DNA of 64,000 nt from Mycobacterium sp. Z3061 (GTDB lineage: Bacteria > Actinomycetota > Actinomycetes > Mycobacteriales > Mycobacteriaceae): NCBI RefSeq assembly GCF_031583025.1, contig NZ_CP134062.1:434001-498000 (forward strand). Direction: 5' to 3'. The translations under genes were made by a program, and so were the position numbers. Shown piece by piece: positions 1 through 9,760 of the stretch. Below the pieces are notes generated by a model that saw nothing but the letters and a program-made list of their open reading frames with translations, did no database searches and was not told where the DNA came from. How positions within the stretch are numbered: the stretch's first letter is position 1; every line of letters begins with the position of its first letter.

Positions 1-1
1 G

Positions 2-1366
2 TTCGTGGATAGGTTGCCCGACGACACCGAAACCGCCGAGATCGCAGTCGGTCTGGCGCGGCTGTGGAGCCGGCACCTGGGGACAGTCATTGAGCCCGAC
101 ACGTCGCTGCTCGCCGCCGGCATCGGTTCGCTGGACCTCATCAGAATCCTTCCTGACACCAGACGAGCTCTCCGGCAACAGGTTTCGATCCTGGACCTGA
201 TCAGTGCCGACACCGCCGCCAACCTCGTCACCGACCTGGCCGGTGCCGTGACGACCGGGTGGATGGACCCGGCGACCGCCATCGAGATACAACGCGACCT
301 CGAGGACCTGCGGACACCCCGCGCCGGCTGTTGCGCCTCGCCCCACGCCGGCGGCGCGATCCTGGTGCTGGGCGCGTCAGGCATCCTGGGCACCGGATTC
401 GCCGGTGCGATCCTCGACCTCAAGCGGTCCGGAGTCCGGTGTCCCGATGTGGTCCTGGCGAGCCGATCCCAACCGGAGCACGGCCCGTGGTCGGACCTTC
501 AAGATGTCGAAGGCGTTCGGATCAGCCGGCTTTCACCCGATTTCGGGCCGGCGGAACTGGACGCGCTGATCCGCGATACCGGCGCCGGAACCGTCATCAA
601 CTGCATCGGCAATACCAACGTGCTCATTCCCTACCGCGAACTTCGGACGGCGAACGTGGATCTGGTTTCCTCGATCGTCGGCGTGTGCGCGGACCGGAGT
701 GTCAGGTTGGTGCACTTGTCGACGTTCGTCGTCGACGCCGAGGTCACCGCTGCCCGCGTCACCGATCCGCGGACTGCGCCTTACCCCTACGCGGCGTCCA
801 AGTCGCTCGCGGAACTGGCGGTGGCCGGCGCGCCAAATGGACTCGACTTCACCATCGTGCGGTTGCCCCGGGTACTGGGCGAGGACAGTCAGCTGCGGGA
901 CTCCGCGGACATCCTGGTATCGGTCGTGGATGCCTGCGCCGCGCTGGGTGCATACCCTGCGCTGACGCTGGTCGAGGAGGTCACCACCGGACGTGCTGCC
1001 GCGACCGCGATCCTGAGCCTCCTACCGGAGGTTTCGGGTGTGCGGGAGCTGGGACGGGGCATCACCGTGGCGCGTGGCGAGGCCGTGGACTATGCAGACT
1101 TGCTCGGCGGGTTTGCGCTCGACGAACTCGACGTGGCCCAGTGGAAGCAGCGGCTCGATGACAGCGAGTGGGCGACGGCGAACCCGCGCCGGTGGTCGGT
1201 GGTGGATGCGTGGGTGAGCCTGGGCATGCGCCTGAGGGGGCGCTCGTACGCCGAGTACCTCGCGGAGTACCCGACCATCGCCCTCGACCTCGAATCCGTT
1301 ACCGAACTCGCCGCACCACCACCGTCGGTCCACACCCTGCTGGCGCGAGAATTCCAGGGTGTCTGA
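2..1366 (+). CDS. nrp: C-terminal part of isonitrile-lipopeptide non-ribosomal peptide synthetase (carrier + reductase domains), partial
   Basis: The reading frame is open to the left edge, so this is probably the end of a larger synthetase; the first possible start inside the window is a GTG at 5. Counting from that GTG, residues 1-75 form a carrier domain with the phosphopantetheine serine at S42 in GIGSLDL. From about residue 115 there is an NAD(P)-binding extended-SDR/thioester-reductase domain, with a Rossmann loop at GASGILG and a YxxxK motif (YAASK). Such terminal reductase domains release a tethered peptide as an aldehyde or alcohol. The following genes match the M. tuberculosis order after Rv0101 (nrp), whose cluster makes isonitrile lipopeptides (metal-binding chalkophores). 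The partial state is seen; the nrp identity is inferred from domains and neighbours. A stand-alone carrier-reductase protein starting at 5 cannot be excluded. Confidence 0.8.
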   Translation, partial: FVDRLPDDTETAEIAVGLARLWSRHLGTVIEPDTSLLAAGIGSLDLIRILPDTRRALRQQVSILDLISADTAANLVTDLAGAVTTGWMDPATAIEIQRDLEDLRTPRAGCCASPHAGGAILVLGASGILGTGFAGAILDLKRSGVRCPDVVLASRSQPEHGPWSDLQDVEGVRISRLSPDFGPAELDALIRDTGAGTVINCIGNTNVLIPYRELRTANVDLVSSIVGVCADRSVRLVHLSTFVVDAEVTAARVTDPRTAPYPYAASKSLAELAVAGAPNGLDFTIVRLPRVLGEDSQLRDSADILVSVVDACAALGAYPALTLVEEVTTGRAAATAILSLLPEVSGVRELGRGITVARGEAVDYADLLGGFALDELDVAQWKQRLDDSEWATANPRRWSVVDAWVSLGMRLRGRSYAEYLAEYPTIALDLESVTELAAPPPSVHTLLAREFQGV

Positions 1367-1371
1367 TCGGG

Positions 1372-1977
1372 TCAGGCCTGAAAAACCATGATGCAGAACA
1401 TGATTGCCATGCCCGCGGCCGTGGTCGCCTGAACCAGGGCGCCCAGTCTCGCACGCCACACCGGGCCCTCGCGGCGGCGGCGCAGCGTCATGAAGAGGTA
1501 GCTCCACACAAAGGCGGCCAGCACGAACACGGCGGCCCAGATCCAGTTGACCGTGGTGATCCAACCGTGCGAAGTGTCCGTCGACGCTGCCTGCATTTCC
1601 GGCATCGCGGGCATGCTCGACATCGAAGGGCGTTCGGGTGTCAGATGTCCACCCATCGCGGCGTACATCCATGCCATCGCCACCATCTTCAGCGCGTGGT
1701 AGCCGAGCGCCAGGCGTGCGCCGATCATCCGGGCGGCGAGGACGGCGACGATCAGGAACCACAACGCCGCGGCCAGGAAGAACGCCTCCGCGGGTGTCGG
1801 CGGCAGCCCGAGTGCCTCCGGCCAGGCCATCGCCGCCATGGCGATCGCCATCGCGACGTGCAGTGCGTGGCTGATCACCGAGGTCCAGGATCTCCGGTCG
1901 GTGGCGAGGGCGAAGCCCACGGCGCTGAACAGGAACAGGCCCGTGACCACCCACCGCAGCGGCAGATCGTCGATCAT
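1372..1977 (-). CDS. DUF5134 family integral membrane protein with Met/His-rich loop
   Basis: A 201-residue protein with about five hydrophobic segments (roughly residues 8-25, 38-52, 66-84, 92-108 and 143-165, with a further hydrophobic C-terminus), typical of the actinobacterial DUF5134 family of unknown function. The ATG at 1977 was preferred to upstream in-frame starts because a GAGGAA ribosome binding sequence precedes it and the upstream extension is Arg/Pro-rich and shadow-like. Between two membrane segments there is a loop with Met at 108, 119, 122, 125 and 128 and His at 111 and 137, the sort of residues that bind Cu(I). It ends 5 bases from the nrp stop and is divergent from a CopD/CtaG-like gene. 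A copper-related role is inferred from the loop and neighbours only. Confidence 0.75.
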   Translation of the reverse strand: MIDDLPLRWVVTGLFLFSAVGFALATDRRSWTSVISHALHVAMAIAMAAMAWPEALGLPPTPAEAFFLAAALWFLIVAVLAARMIGARLALGYHALKMVAMAWMYAAMGGHLTPERPSMSSMPAMPEMQAASTDTSHGWITTVNWIWAAVFVLAAFVWSYLFMTLRRRREGPVWRARLGALVQATTAAGMAIMFCIMVFQA

Positions 1978-2069
1978 GCCCGGTGTTCCTCGGCGATAAG
2001 CCCCACAGTGACCGAACCTTATGCGCTGCGGGCGGCCGGTGCTACGACGCACGGTCGTAAGCTGCAAGA

Positions 2070-4007
2070 GTGGATAGCGACGTTGCCCGCACCTCCTCGG
2101 CGAGGACGGCGGTACTGGCCGGCGGGTTTGTGGCGGTGGCCGTCGCGCTGGGTGCCTACGGCCTGCTCTCCGGGCCGCGCCGCTACGCCGAGGCCGGCAA
2201 CCCTTATCCGGGCGCCTTCGCCGGCGCCGCCGAACCCGTCGGGTACTTCGTCGCGTCCTTGCTGGGCGCACTGTGCCTTGGCGCATTGCTCCTGGTCGTA
2301 GTGACGGCGCAGCCGGAATCCGACGGGCTGATCGATGCGGCGGCATTCCGGATTCACCTGTTGGCAGAGCGTGTGTCGCTCGCCTGGGTGCTGGCCGCCG
2401 CAGCGATGGTGGTGATCCAGGCGTCGCATGACACGGGTGTGCGGCCGGGGGCGCTGGTGAGCAACGGCGCGATATTCGACGCCATCGGCGTCTCCGAGGT
2501 TGCCCGGGCCTGGATCGTGGTGGCAGTTTTCGCCCTTCCGGTCGCGGTGACGTTGCGGTTGAACACCCGCTGGCTCGGCCACGCGGTGCTGCTGGTGCCC
2601 ACCGTGATCGGCGTCGTGGCCACCGCGGTGACCGGCAATGCGGGTCAGGGTCCCGACCACGATTACGCGACCAGCGCTGCGATCGTCTTCGCGGTCGCCA
2701 TGGCCGGGCTGACCGGGCTCAAGGTGGTCGCCGCGCTGACCGGGACCAGCCCCAACCGCGCCGTACAGGTACTGCAGGTGGGCTTCGGCGCCCTGGCGGT
2801 GACCTACGGCGCCGTACTGCTGTACCTGCTGATTCCGGCCCTGACGTTCGGGTCCGATTTCGCACGCCTGGGGCTTCTCGCGGGTGCGCTGGTGACCATG
2901 GTGTGGGCATCGGACTGCTGGGCGTTGCGTGGCGCGCTGCCCCGGTTCGCCGGCACGGCCGGCGCGCTGGCCATGGCCGCCGCGTTGGCGGCGATCTCGG
3001 CGATGGCCGCTCAGATCGCGCCCCGGTTCCTTGCGCACCAGTTCACCGGTTGGGATGTGTTTCTCGGCTATCAGTTGCCGCACCCGCCGACCATTGCCAG
3101 CGTGCTGACCCTGTGGCGTTTCGACAGCTTCCTGGGGACGGCCGGGCTGGTGCTGGCCGCCGCTTATGTGGCGGGCTACGTCCGGTTGCGGCGCAACGGA
3201 AACGCTTGGCCCGTTGGCAGATTGGTGGCCTGGCTGGCCGGATGTCTGTCGCTGGTGTTCACCACCAGTTCGGGTGTGCGCGCGTACGGATCAGCCGTGT
3301 TCAGCATGCACATGACCGAACACATGATCCTGAACATGTTCATCCCGGTGCTGCTGGTGATGGGTGGTCCGGTAACCCTGGCGCTGCGGGTACTGCCGGC
3401 GGCCGGCAAGGGGCAGCCGCCCGGGCCGCGCGAATGGCTGACCTGGCTCCTGCATTCGCGGGTGACTACCTTCCTGTCCAACCCGATCGTCGCCTTCGTC
3501 CTGTTCGTCGGGTCGCCGTACGTCGTCTACTTCACGCCGCTGTTCAACACGCTGGTCCGCTACCACTGGGGCCACGAGTTCATGGCGGTCCACTTCCTGC
3601 TCGTCGGGTATCTCTTCTACTGGGCGATCATCGGCATCGACCCGGGCCCGCGCCGGCTGCCCTACCCGGGCCGTATTGGTCTGCTGTTCGCGGTGATGCC
3701 GTTCCATGCCTTCTTCGGCGTCGCGCTCATGACGATGGCCGAGCCGGTCGGGAACACCTTCTACCGTTCGGTGAACCTGCCGTGGCTGCCCAGCATCATT
3801 GCCGACCAGCATCTCGGCGGCGGAATCGCGTGGAGTCTGACCGAAGTGCCGGTCATCATCGTCATCGTGGCGTTGGTCACCCAGTGGGCACGGCAGGACC
3901 GCAAGGACGCATCACGCGGCGATCGGCACGCCGACAGCGACTACGCCGACGACGACCTGGAGGCATACAACGCGATGTTGCGGGAGTTGTCCCGGATGCG
4001 GCGCTAG
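2070..4007 (+). CDS. CopD/CtaG-type copper and cytochrome oxidase assembly membrane protein (Rv0102-like)
   Basis: A 645-residue polytopic membrane protein. The N-terminal half (about residues 15-320) has the hydrophobic pattern of CopD copper-import proteins. The C-terminal half (about 340-620) matches the caa3_CtaG family, which helps insert Cu(B) into haem-copper oxidases; it carries conserved His residues in MHMTEHM and in [12 protein letters not shown]. The tail is charged and cytosolic. GTG at 2070 is the only sensible start close to the first membrane segment. Length and position match Rv0102 of M. tuberculosis, next to nrp. Its stop overlaps the convergent HMA gene by 4 bases. The copper function comes from family knowledge; the substrate is not proven by sequence. 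Confidence 0.85.
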   Translation: MDSDVARTSSARTAVLAGGFVAVAVALGAYGLLSGPRRYAEAGNPYPGAFAGAAEPVGYFVASLLGALCLGALLLVVVTAQPESDGLIDAAAFRIHLLAERVSLAWVLAAAAMVVIQASHDTGVRPGALVSNGAIFDAIGVSEVARAWIVVAVFALPVAVTLRLNTRWLGHAVLLVPTVIGVVATAVTGNAGQGPDHDYATSAAIVFAVAMAGLTGLKVVAALTGTSPNRAVQVLQVGFGALAVTYGAVLLYLLIPALTFGSDFARLGLLAGALVTMVWASDCWALRGALPRFAGTAGALAMAAALAAISAMAAQIAPRFLAHQFTGWDVFLGYQLPHPPTIASVLTLWRFDSFLGTAGLVLAAAYVAGYVRLRRNGNAWPVGRLVAWLAGCLSLVFTTSSGVRAYGSAVFSMHMTEHMILNMFIPVLLVMGGPVTLALRVLPAAGKGQPPGPREWLTWLLHSRVTTFLSNPIVAFVLFVGSPYVVYFTPLFNTLVRYHWGHEFMAVHFLLVGYLFYWAIIGIDPGPRRLPYPGRIGLLFAVMPFHAFFGVALMTMAEPVGNTFYRSVNLPWLPSIIADQHLGGGIAWSLTEVPVIIVIVALVTQWARQDRKDASRGDRHADSDYADDDLEAYNAMLRELSRMRR

Positions 4008-4222
4008 CCGACGACGGTGAAGTTGCCCTCACCCTTGAGTGCGGCCTGAACCTGTTCCGCGGTCAGCTCGGTGTTGGCCGAAACCCGCACTGCGGACGTG
4101 CCTTCGGTGTTCAGGTCGATACTGACCGCCGTCACCGGCTGCAGTGCGGTCAGCGCGGTGGTGATGGTCGCCACGCACCCTTCGCAGTGCAACCCGGTGA
4201 CGGAGAATGTCTGTTCGGCCAT
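4004..4222 (-). CDS. Small heavy-metal-associated (HMA) domain copper chaperone, CopZ-like
   Basis: A 72-residue single-domain protein of the HMA (MerP/CopZ/Atx1) fold. The metal-binding loop reads GLHCEGC, giving the CxxC pair, followed by the expected beta-alpha-beta-beta-alpha-beta pattern. ATG at 4222 was chosen over ATG at 4231 because GGTAGGA then sits at a usable distance as a ribosome binding site. It lies just downstream of ctpB on the same strand (54-base gap), so the two are probably cotranscribed. By family knowledge it would carry Cu(I) in the cytosol and hand it to the N-terminal HMA domain of the ATPase. Delivery to the neighbouring CtaG-like protein is also possible. Confidence 0.85.
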   Translation of the reverse strand: MAEQTFSVTGLHCEGCVATITTALTALQPVTAVSIDLNTEGTSAVRVSANTELTAEQVQAALKGEGNFTVVG

Positions 4223-4276
4223 GCGGGCCATCCTACCGGCGGTCGCATGGCCCGCCGACTGTGATTTCGGCGACGG

Positions 4277-6550
4277 TCAATCTGTGTGTCGTGTCGGGTG
4301 ATTCACCCTCGGCGAAGAGGTCTGGGTGCCAAAGTTGCGTAGCCGCAGGCTGTTTGACACCACGAAGAACGATGAGAAGGCCATCGCGGCGCCGGCGATC
4401 AGCGGATTGAGCAGGCCGGCAGCGGCGATCGGAATCGCAGCCACGTTGTAGCCGAAGGCCCACACCATGTTCATCCGGATCGTCCGCATGGTCGCGCGCG
4501 CCAGGTCCAGCGACTGCGGGACGATGTTCAGGTCGTCGCGCACCAGGATGATGTCGGCCGCCCCGATCGCGACGTCGGTGCCACGGCCGATCGCCAATCC
4601 CAGATCGGCACAAGCCAGTGCGGGTCCGTCGTTGATACCGTCGCCGACCATCGCCACGGTCCGGCCTTCGGCGCGCAACCGCTCGATCGTCTCCACCTTG
4701 CCTTGCGGCAGGACCTCGGCGATCACCGTCTCGATGCCGACCCGGTTCGCGACGGCGCCGGCGGCGGCTTTGTTGTCGCCGGTGAGCAGGATCGTCCGCA
4801 GGCCGCGCCGGTGCAGCGCGGCGACCGCGTCCGGCGCCGAGTCCTTCACCGTGTCAGCGATCGTGACCGCCGCGCACGGCAGTCCATCGACCGCGATGAA
4901 AACCACGGTCTCGCCCCGGGATTCGCCATCCTTCCGGGCCGATTCGAGAACCTCGTCGCCCGGCGCATCCCGGGTGATCCAGGACGGCTTGCCGACCTCG
5001 ACGCGCCGGCCGTCGACGACTCCCGCGACACCGCAGCCGGCAATCGCGACAAAGTCCTTGACCGGCAACGGATCTGGTGATGACGACACGATCGCCATCG
5101 CCACCGCGTGCTCGGAGGCCGCTTCCACCGCCGACGCGAGGCGCAACACCTGCTCGTCGTTGTGCCCGCCGGTGGTCGTCACCGTGCTCACGCTCAGTTG
5201 ACCGACGGTCAGCGTGCCGGTCTTGTCGAAGACGACGGTGTCGATACCGTGCACGGTCTCCAGGGCGCGGTAGCCCTTGATGAAGATTCCCAGCTGGGCA
5301 CCCCGGCCGGAGGCGACCATCATGGCGGTCGGCGTCGCCAGCCCGAGCGCACACGGGCAGGCGATCACCAGCACGCCCAGCGTCACCGAGAAGGCGCGCT
5401 CGACGCCCGCACCGCTGATCAGCCACGCCGAACCGGCCAACAGCGCGATGGCGAAGACCGCCGGGACGAACACCGCCGAGATGCGGTCGGCGAGGCGCTG
5501 GGCGCGTGCCTTCTGCGCCTGGGCCTCTTCGACCAGGCGGACCATGGCGGCGAACTGGGTGTCGGCGCCGACGGCGGTGGCCTGGATGATGAGCCGGCCG
5601 TCCAGCACCACGGTGCCCCCCACCACCGCGGCGTCCGGTGACACCCGCACCGGTCGGGATTCGCCGGTCATGGCACTGGTGTCGATCGCAGCGGAGCCTT
5701 CCAGGACAACCCCGTCCGCCGCGATTGTCTCGCCCGGCCGCGTCACGAAACGCTGACGCTTCTTGAGTTCGCCGGCCGGGATGACCAACTCCGAGCCGTC
5801 GTCGAGCAGTACGGTGACGTTCCTGGCGCCGAGGGCGGCCAGGGCGCGCAGCGCGCCGCCGGCCTTCGACTTGGCGCGCGCCTCGAAGTAACGACCCGCC
5901 AGCACGAAGACGGTGACGCCGGCCGCGACTTCGAGGTAGATCGCGTCACTGTGCAGGATCGCCTGCCAGACGCCGTGCGTCTCGCGGGGCTGCCTGGGGA
6001 CGAAGACGGTCGCCAGCGACCAGACGGTGGCGGCCACGATGCCCACCGAGATCAGCGTCTCCATCGACGCCGTCCGGTGCCGCGCATTGCGCAGCGCGAC
6101 GGAGTGGAAAGGCCACGCCGCCCAGGTCACGATCGGGGCCGCCAGCGCGGCCAGCACATAGCTCCACCCGGGGAACCGGGCGCTGGGCACTATCGCCAGC
6201 ATGCTCGACAGGTCGGCCAGCGGCACGAACAACACCGCGGCGATCAGCAGCCGGCGCAGCAGGCTGCGGGCATGCCGGGCGTCGGGATCATCCCCTTCGG
6301 CCGGCGCGGAGGTCTCGGTGTGTGGAACCGCCTGGTAACCGGCCTGGTTGACCACCTCGCACAGTTCGTCGACGTTGGCGTCGACGGTGTCGATGGTCGC
6401 CACCCGGGTAGCGAAGTTGACCGACGCGCGCACCCCGGGGACCTTGTTCAGCTTCGTCTCGACCCGGCTGGCGCACGCCGCGCAGGACATCCCGGAAACA
6501 TCGAGCCGGACACGCTGCCGCTCGGGTTTCTCCACAAGCGGCGTCGCCAC
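4277..6550 (-). CDS. ctpB: Copper-translocating P1B-type ATPase CtpB
   Basis: A 757-residue P1B ATPase. In order: N-terminal HMA domain with GMSCAAC (Cys 23 and 26), eight expected membrane helices, the TGES actuator motif, the membrane CPC motif at about residue 398 (IACPCALG), the phosphorylation site DKTGTLT at about 440, and the GDGIND hinge. These mark Cu(I) specificity. GTG at 6550 is preceded by GAGGAG at good spacing; the longer upstream extension in this frame is Cys/Arg-rich and lacks domain sense. The usual SEHP nucleotide-binding motif reads SEHA here. Length agrees with mycobacterial CtpB (about 750 residues), and its place two genes after the Rv0102-like gene matches M. tuberculosis Rv0103c. 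It probably exports or redistributes Cu(I) across the plasma membrane. Confidence 0.92.
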   Translation of the reverse strand: MATPLVEKPERQRVRLDVSGMSCAACASRVETKLNKVPGVRASVNFATRVATIDTVDANVDELCEVVNQAGYQAVPHTETSAPAEGDDPDARHARSLLRRLLIAAVLFVPLADLSSMLAIVPSARFPGWSYVLAALAAPIVTWAAWPFHSVALRNARHRTASMETLISVGIVAATVWSLATVFVPRQPRETHGVWQAILHSDAIYLEVAAGVTVFVLAGRYFEARAKSKAGGALRALAALGARNVTVLLDDGSELVIPAGELKKRQRFVTRPGETIAADGVVLEGSAAIDTSAMTGESRPVRVSPDAAVVGGTVVLDGRLIIQATAVGADTQFAAMVRLVEEAQAQKARAQRLADRISAVFVPAVFAIALLAGSAWLISGAGVERAFSVTLGVLVIACPCALGLATPTAMMVASGRGAQLGIFIKGYRALETVHGIDTVVFDKTGTLTVGQLSVSTVTTTGGHNDEQVLRLASAVEAASEHAVAMAIVSSSPDPLPVKDFVAIAGCGVAGVVDGRRVEVGKPSWITRDAPGDEVLESARKDGESRGETVVFIAVDGLPCAAVTIADTVKDSAPDAVAALHRRGLRTILLTGDNKAAAGAVANRVGIETVIAEVLPQGKVETIERLRAEGRTVAMVGDGINDGPALACADLGLAIGRGTDVAIGAADIILVRDDLNIVPQSLDLARATMRTIRMNMVWAFGYNVAAIPIAAAGLLNPLIAGAAMAFSSFFVVSNSLRLRNFGTQTSSPRVNHPTRHTD

Positions 6551-6608
6551 GGTTCTCCTCGGTGCTCGGTGCTCGGTGCAATCAGGTAAGCCCAGCGTAC
6601 AAGCGGTA

Positions 6609-7976
6609 TCAGGAGCTGACGGTCGCGTGCTCGCGGATGAGCGCGCACACCTGCCACTGTCCCGGCACGCCCTTGAGCTCGCGCTCACCGCGGCCGACGA
6701 ACCGGTGCCGCGACCCGGTGACGATGTCGCGCACGGTCGAGGAAACCAGCACCTCGCTGGGCCCGGCCAGGGCGCCCACGCGTGCGGCGATGTGCACGGC
6801 CATCCCGGCGACGTCAGCGCCGCGCACTTCGACCTCGCCGGCGTGGATGCCCACCCGGATCTCTATGCCCAATACGCGCACCGCCTCGATCACGGCGTCG
6901 CCGCAGGCCAGGGCGGCACTGGGGCTGGTGAACGTGGCGACAAAACCATCCCCGGCGGTATTGACCTCCCGGCCGCCGAACCGCTGGATCTCGTGGCGGA
7001 CGATGGTGTCGTGGTTGTCGAGCAGGTCGCGCCACCGGTAATCGCCGAGCGCCGCGGCCCGCTGCGTCGAGCCGACGATGTCGGTGAACACGATGGTGGT
7101 CAGCACGCGTTCGGCATCCCCGCCACCGCGCACGCCGGTGACGAATTCCTCGATCTCGTCGAGCATGGCGGCGGCGTCGCCCACCCAGTACAGGGTGTCC
7201 TCGCCGGGCAGCTCGATCAGGCGCGCTCCGGCGATCTGATCGGCGAGGTACCGGCCATGCTCGATCGGGCTGAAGCCACGGTTGTCACGGTGCAACACCA
7301 GCGTCGGCGCGGTGACGCGGGGCAGGGTGTCGCGGACGTCGGAGTGCCGGACGGCGGTGATGATCGCCCGGGCCATGCTCGGCGAAGCGGCCCGGTTGCC
7401 GGCCATGTCCCACCATGAGCGGAACGCGTTGTCGGCGGCCACCGATGGGGCGATGATGCTCAAAATGTCGAAGCCCTGCTCGACGGCGTCGGGTTCGATG
7501 GCGACTGTGGTGAAGGGGTCCGTGGCATCGATCTCATGGCCTATCGGGTAGTCGGGCGCGCGCAGCGTCCGGGCCGCGCCGTTGATGCACACCAGGCTGC
7601 TGACCCGTTCGGGATAGTCGGCCGCGAGGACCAGGCCGGTCATCGTGGTGAAGCCGGGAGCCAGGATCGTCGCGCGCTCGCAGCCGACGGCGTTCATCAC
7701 CGCGATGGCGTCCTTGGCCCAGTGCTTCGGCCCGATCATGTCCGGCGACGACACCCGCGATGACAGCCCGATGCCGCGCTGGTCATAGCGGATCACCCGG
7801 GCGAACGACGCCAGGCGCCGGTGGAACCGGTACATCGACGGCTCGGCGTCGACGGTGTCGATCGGGATGGACGGGCCGGGCAGCACCAACAGGTCGAGGG
7901 GGCCATCGCCGAACACCTGATAGGCGATGTCCACCTCGCCGCAGGTCGCATAGCGAGTCCGGGGAGCCTGCGCCAC
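6609..7976 (-). CDS. Alpha/beta-hydrolase - class III nucleotidyl cyclase fusion with degenerate active sites
   Basis: A 455-residue protein. Residues about 5-280 form an alpha/beta-hydrolase fold and residues about 290-450 a class III adenylate/guanylate cyclase domain, an arrangement common in mycobacteria. In the hydrolase, the nucleophile elbow that should read GxSxG is LAPGFT (105-110), so the serine is missing. In the cyclase, both metal aspartates are present (D299 in FTDIVGST, D343 in AGDGF), as is Arg399. However, the purine-selecting Lys position is N339 and the transition-state Asn is H395 (VHIAARV). The hydrolase part is therefore likely a ligand-sensing domain, and cyclase activity is doubtful. 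The start is a GTG at 7976 with no clear ribosome binding site, which would fit a leaderless transcript. Confidence 0.85.
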   Translation of the reverse strand: MAQAPRTRYATCGEVDIAYQVFGDGPLDLLVLPGPSIPIDTVDAEPSMYRFHRRLASFARVIRYDQRGIGLSSRVSSPDMIGPKHWAKDAIAVMNAVGCERATILAPGFTTMTGLVLAADYPERVSSLVCINGAARTLRAPDYPIGHEIDATDPFTTVAIEPDAVEQGFDILSIIAPSVAADNAFRSWWDMAGNRAASPSMARAIITAVRHSDVRDTLPRVTAPTLVLHRDNRGFSPIEHGRYLADQIAGARLIELPGEDTLYWVGDAAAMLDEIEEFVTGVRGGGDAERVLTTIVFTDIVGSTQRAAALGDYRWRDLLDNHDTIVRHEIQRFGGREVNTAGDGFVATFTSPSAALACGDAVIEAVRVLGIEIRVGIHAGEVEVRGADVAGMAVHIAARVGALAGPSEVLVSSTVRDIVTGSRHRFVGRGERELKGVPGQWQVCALIREHATVSS

Positions 7977-8010
7977 AAATACAGGTTAGTAATCCGGGCC
8001 GACACTTTCA

Positions 8011-8050
8011 CCTGAGGTCCCCGGGCGGACGCGAGACGAGGGGCCTCAGG
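8011..8050. terminator. Candidate hairpin between tetR-like gene and cyclase gene
   Basis: An inverted repeat pairs CCTGAGG-t-CCCC (8011-8022) with GGGG-CCTCAGG (8040-8050), an 11-bp stem with a one-base bulge and a 17-base loop. It lies 78 bases downstream of the TetR-like gene and 34 bases upstream of the cyclase gene, both on the minus strand. There is no U-tract, as is usual for mycobacterial terminators. It could equally be an operator for the cyclase gene. Confidence 0.4.
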
Positions 8051-8127
8051 TTCGGTCTGTCTTCTCGCCCGCTCAGGCCTGCCCGAAACGTCCGTCGACT
8101 CGGGTATGACCCACTCCGGCCGCGGAC

Positions 8128-8712
8128 TTACGCGCTGATGATCGGAACCAGGTAGCGCGCGGCGTAGGCGCGGACCGCTGCCTGATCGGAGGTGTCGAGC
8201 CGGTCGGTGGGAAATACGATGATGCCCACGGCGACCCGTAGCAGGATGTCCGCGACGTTGGCGAGATCCGCATCCGGGATGCCGACGCCGCAGCGCCGAA
8301 GGGTGTGGGCGATGCCGTCGGCGAACTGGCCGATCGGAAAGACGTCCGAACGTGAGAACATTCCGAACAGTTCGGGCTCACTCTCGGCAATGCGCGAGTA
8401 CAACGGTGAGTCTTCGATCAGGCGGACCCCGAGGGTGAACGCCTCGATGACCGCTTCCTGCGGGCTGCAGCCAGTGGTGGCCTGGTCCAGCGTGGTGAAG
8501 AACAACGCCGCCTCGCGCCGCACCACGGCTTCGAACAGCTCGTCTTTAGTAGGGAAGCGCCGATAGATGGTGCTGCGGCTCACCCCGGCCCGGACAGCGA
8601 CATCTTCGATGTTCGCGCGCCGCACGCCATAGGTCTCAAAGACCGAGCGTGCGGTGTCCAGGATGGTGTCCTCGACGGACGCGATGTTGGCACCCGTAGC
8701 CCTCGTCGCCAT
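8128..8712 (-). CDS. TetR/AcrR family transcriptional regulator
   Basis: A 194-residue TetR-type repressor. Residues about 13-60 hold the helix-turn-helix (VRAGVSRSTIYRRFPTKDEL is the classic TetR recognition segment), followed by an all-helical ligand-binding domain. ATG at 8712 was chosen because a purine-rich GGGGAAAG lies upstream; a TTG at 8718 is the alternative. It is divergent from the MpaB-type oxygenase gene at 8838 with about 125 bases between starts, so it probably represses that gene and itself through an operator in the gap. The ligand cannot be told from sequence. Confidence 0.9.
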   Translation of the reverse strand: MATRATGANIASVEDTILDTARSVFETYGVRRANIEDVAVRAGVSRSTIYRRFPTKDELFEAVVRREAALFFTTLDQATTGCSPQEAVIEAFTLGVRLIEDSPLYSRIAESEPELFGMFSRSDVFPIGQFADGIAHTLRRCGVGIPDADLANVADILLRVAVGIIVFPTDRLDTSDQAAVRAYAARYLVPIISA

Positions 8713-8776
8713 GCTCAACTACTTTCCCCGCCCGGCAGTGATGCCGGGGATTTCCCGATTCGAATGGTATCGTGAA

Positions 8777-8794
8777 ACAAAAGTACGGTTTTGT
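8777..8794. promoter_or_regulatory. Candidate TetR operator between divergent tetR and mpaB-like genes
   Basis: A perfect inverted repeat ACAAAA-gtacgg-TTTTGT lies in the divergent gap, 44 bases before the oxygenase start. The AT-rich arms stand out against GC-rich surroundings. A second perfect hairpin, CCCGGCA-gtga-TGCCGGG at 8731-8748, lies nearer the regulator start. The position is what a self-regulating TetR pair would have; binding is inferred. Confidence 0.4.
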
Positions 8795-8837
8795 GTCTCT
8801 GCTTCAACGGCGCTGGGGGGTGCCGGAGGGGGTTGTG

Positions 8838-9746
8838 ATGAGTACGAGTTTCGACGTCGGCGTCCGGGAAGCGACGCCGGTCGTGGACGACGAGATCGAC
8901 GAGGCGGCGCCCGTGCTGGGCCCGGACTCGTTGATCTGGAAGTTCTACGGCGATTACCGGACCCAGTTGTTCGGATTCCAGCGCGTCGCCGGCACCGAGA
9001 ACTGCATAGAACAGCTTGCCCAGGGCGTACTCGACCATTCGGTGGTGTTCAGCGACACGCTGGGCCGGGCGAAGCGGACAGCGCCGCCGCTGATGAAGAC
9101 CGTCTATTCCGAAGACCCGCACAAGTGGGGCCGTACCGTGCGGGACTTCCACAAGCCGATCAAAGGGACCGTCAGCGACGGGTCGCGCTATCACGCCCTG
9201 AACCCGGAGTTGTTCTACTGGGCGCACGCCACGTTCGTCGACCAGGTTCTCTACAACGCCGACACGTTCATCCGGCGCCTGTCACACGCGGAGAAGGAAC
9301 AGATCTTCGCCGAGAGCAAGGTCTGGTACTCCCTGTACGGCGTCAGCGACCGCGGCCAGCCGCAGACCTACGACGAGTTCGTCGAATACTGGGACGCCAT
9401 GCTTGACCGGTTCGTGCCGCACAAGACCGTTCTGTACGGGACGGGCTACATCCGCAAAGGGCTCCCCGGCCCGCGCCGAGTTCCCCGCCCGATCTGGCGG
9501 ATCCTGTCCGCGCCCGTGAACGCCTACGCCCGGCTGGTGATCGCGGGGACCTGCCCGCCGCAGATGCGCGCGGTTTGCGACCTCGCCTGGGATAGCAAGA
9601 AGGAGAAGCGATTTCAGCGCTTTGCCGCCACCATGCGGACGCTGAATCCGTTGATCAACCGGTTGCCCCTACGGTTCGTCTACGCCTCCTGGGCGGCCGA
9701 CGCGTGGCAGCGCGTGGGTGTCGACCCGCGCCGGATCAACAATTAG
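8838..9746 (+). CDS. Oxygenase MpaB family protein (DUF2236)
   Basis: A 302-residue soluble protein of the DUF2236/MpaB-type oxygenase family, haem-binding proteins related to latex-clearing protein Lcp and fungal MpaB. Family-like signatures include SLIWKFYGD near residue 30, the DTLGRAKRT segment near 75, and HALNPELFYWAHATFVDQV near 120-140, with candidate haem-ligand His residues. ATG at 8838 follows a strong GGAGGGGG ribosome binding site. It is divergent from a TetR regulator. The family oxidises lipids or cleaves carbon-carbon bonds, but the substrate here is unknown. It ends 14 bases from the convergent rpmG stop. Confidence 0.85.
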   Translation: MSTSFDVGVREATPVVDDEIDEAAPVLGPDSLIWKFYGDYRTQLFGFQRVAGTENCIEQLAQGVLDHSVVFSDTLGRAKRTAPPLMKTVYSEDPHKWGRTVRDFHKPIKGTVSDGSRYHALNPELFYWAHATFVDQVLYNADTFIRRLSHAEKEQIFAESKVWYSLYGVSDRGQPQTYDEFVEYWDAMLDRFVPHKTVLYGTGYIRKGLPGPRRVPRPIWRILSAPVNAYARLVIAGTCPPQMRAVCDLAWDSKKEKRFQRFAATMRTLNPLINRLPLRFVYASWAADAWQRVGVDPRRINN

Positions 9747-9760
9747 CGGGCAGCGGCCAT

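Noticed and set aside
6551..6688. Longer N-terminus of CtpB
   Set aside because: Arg/Cys-rich extension without ribosome site; GTG 6550 has GAGGAG directly upstream.
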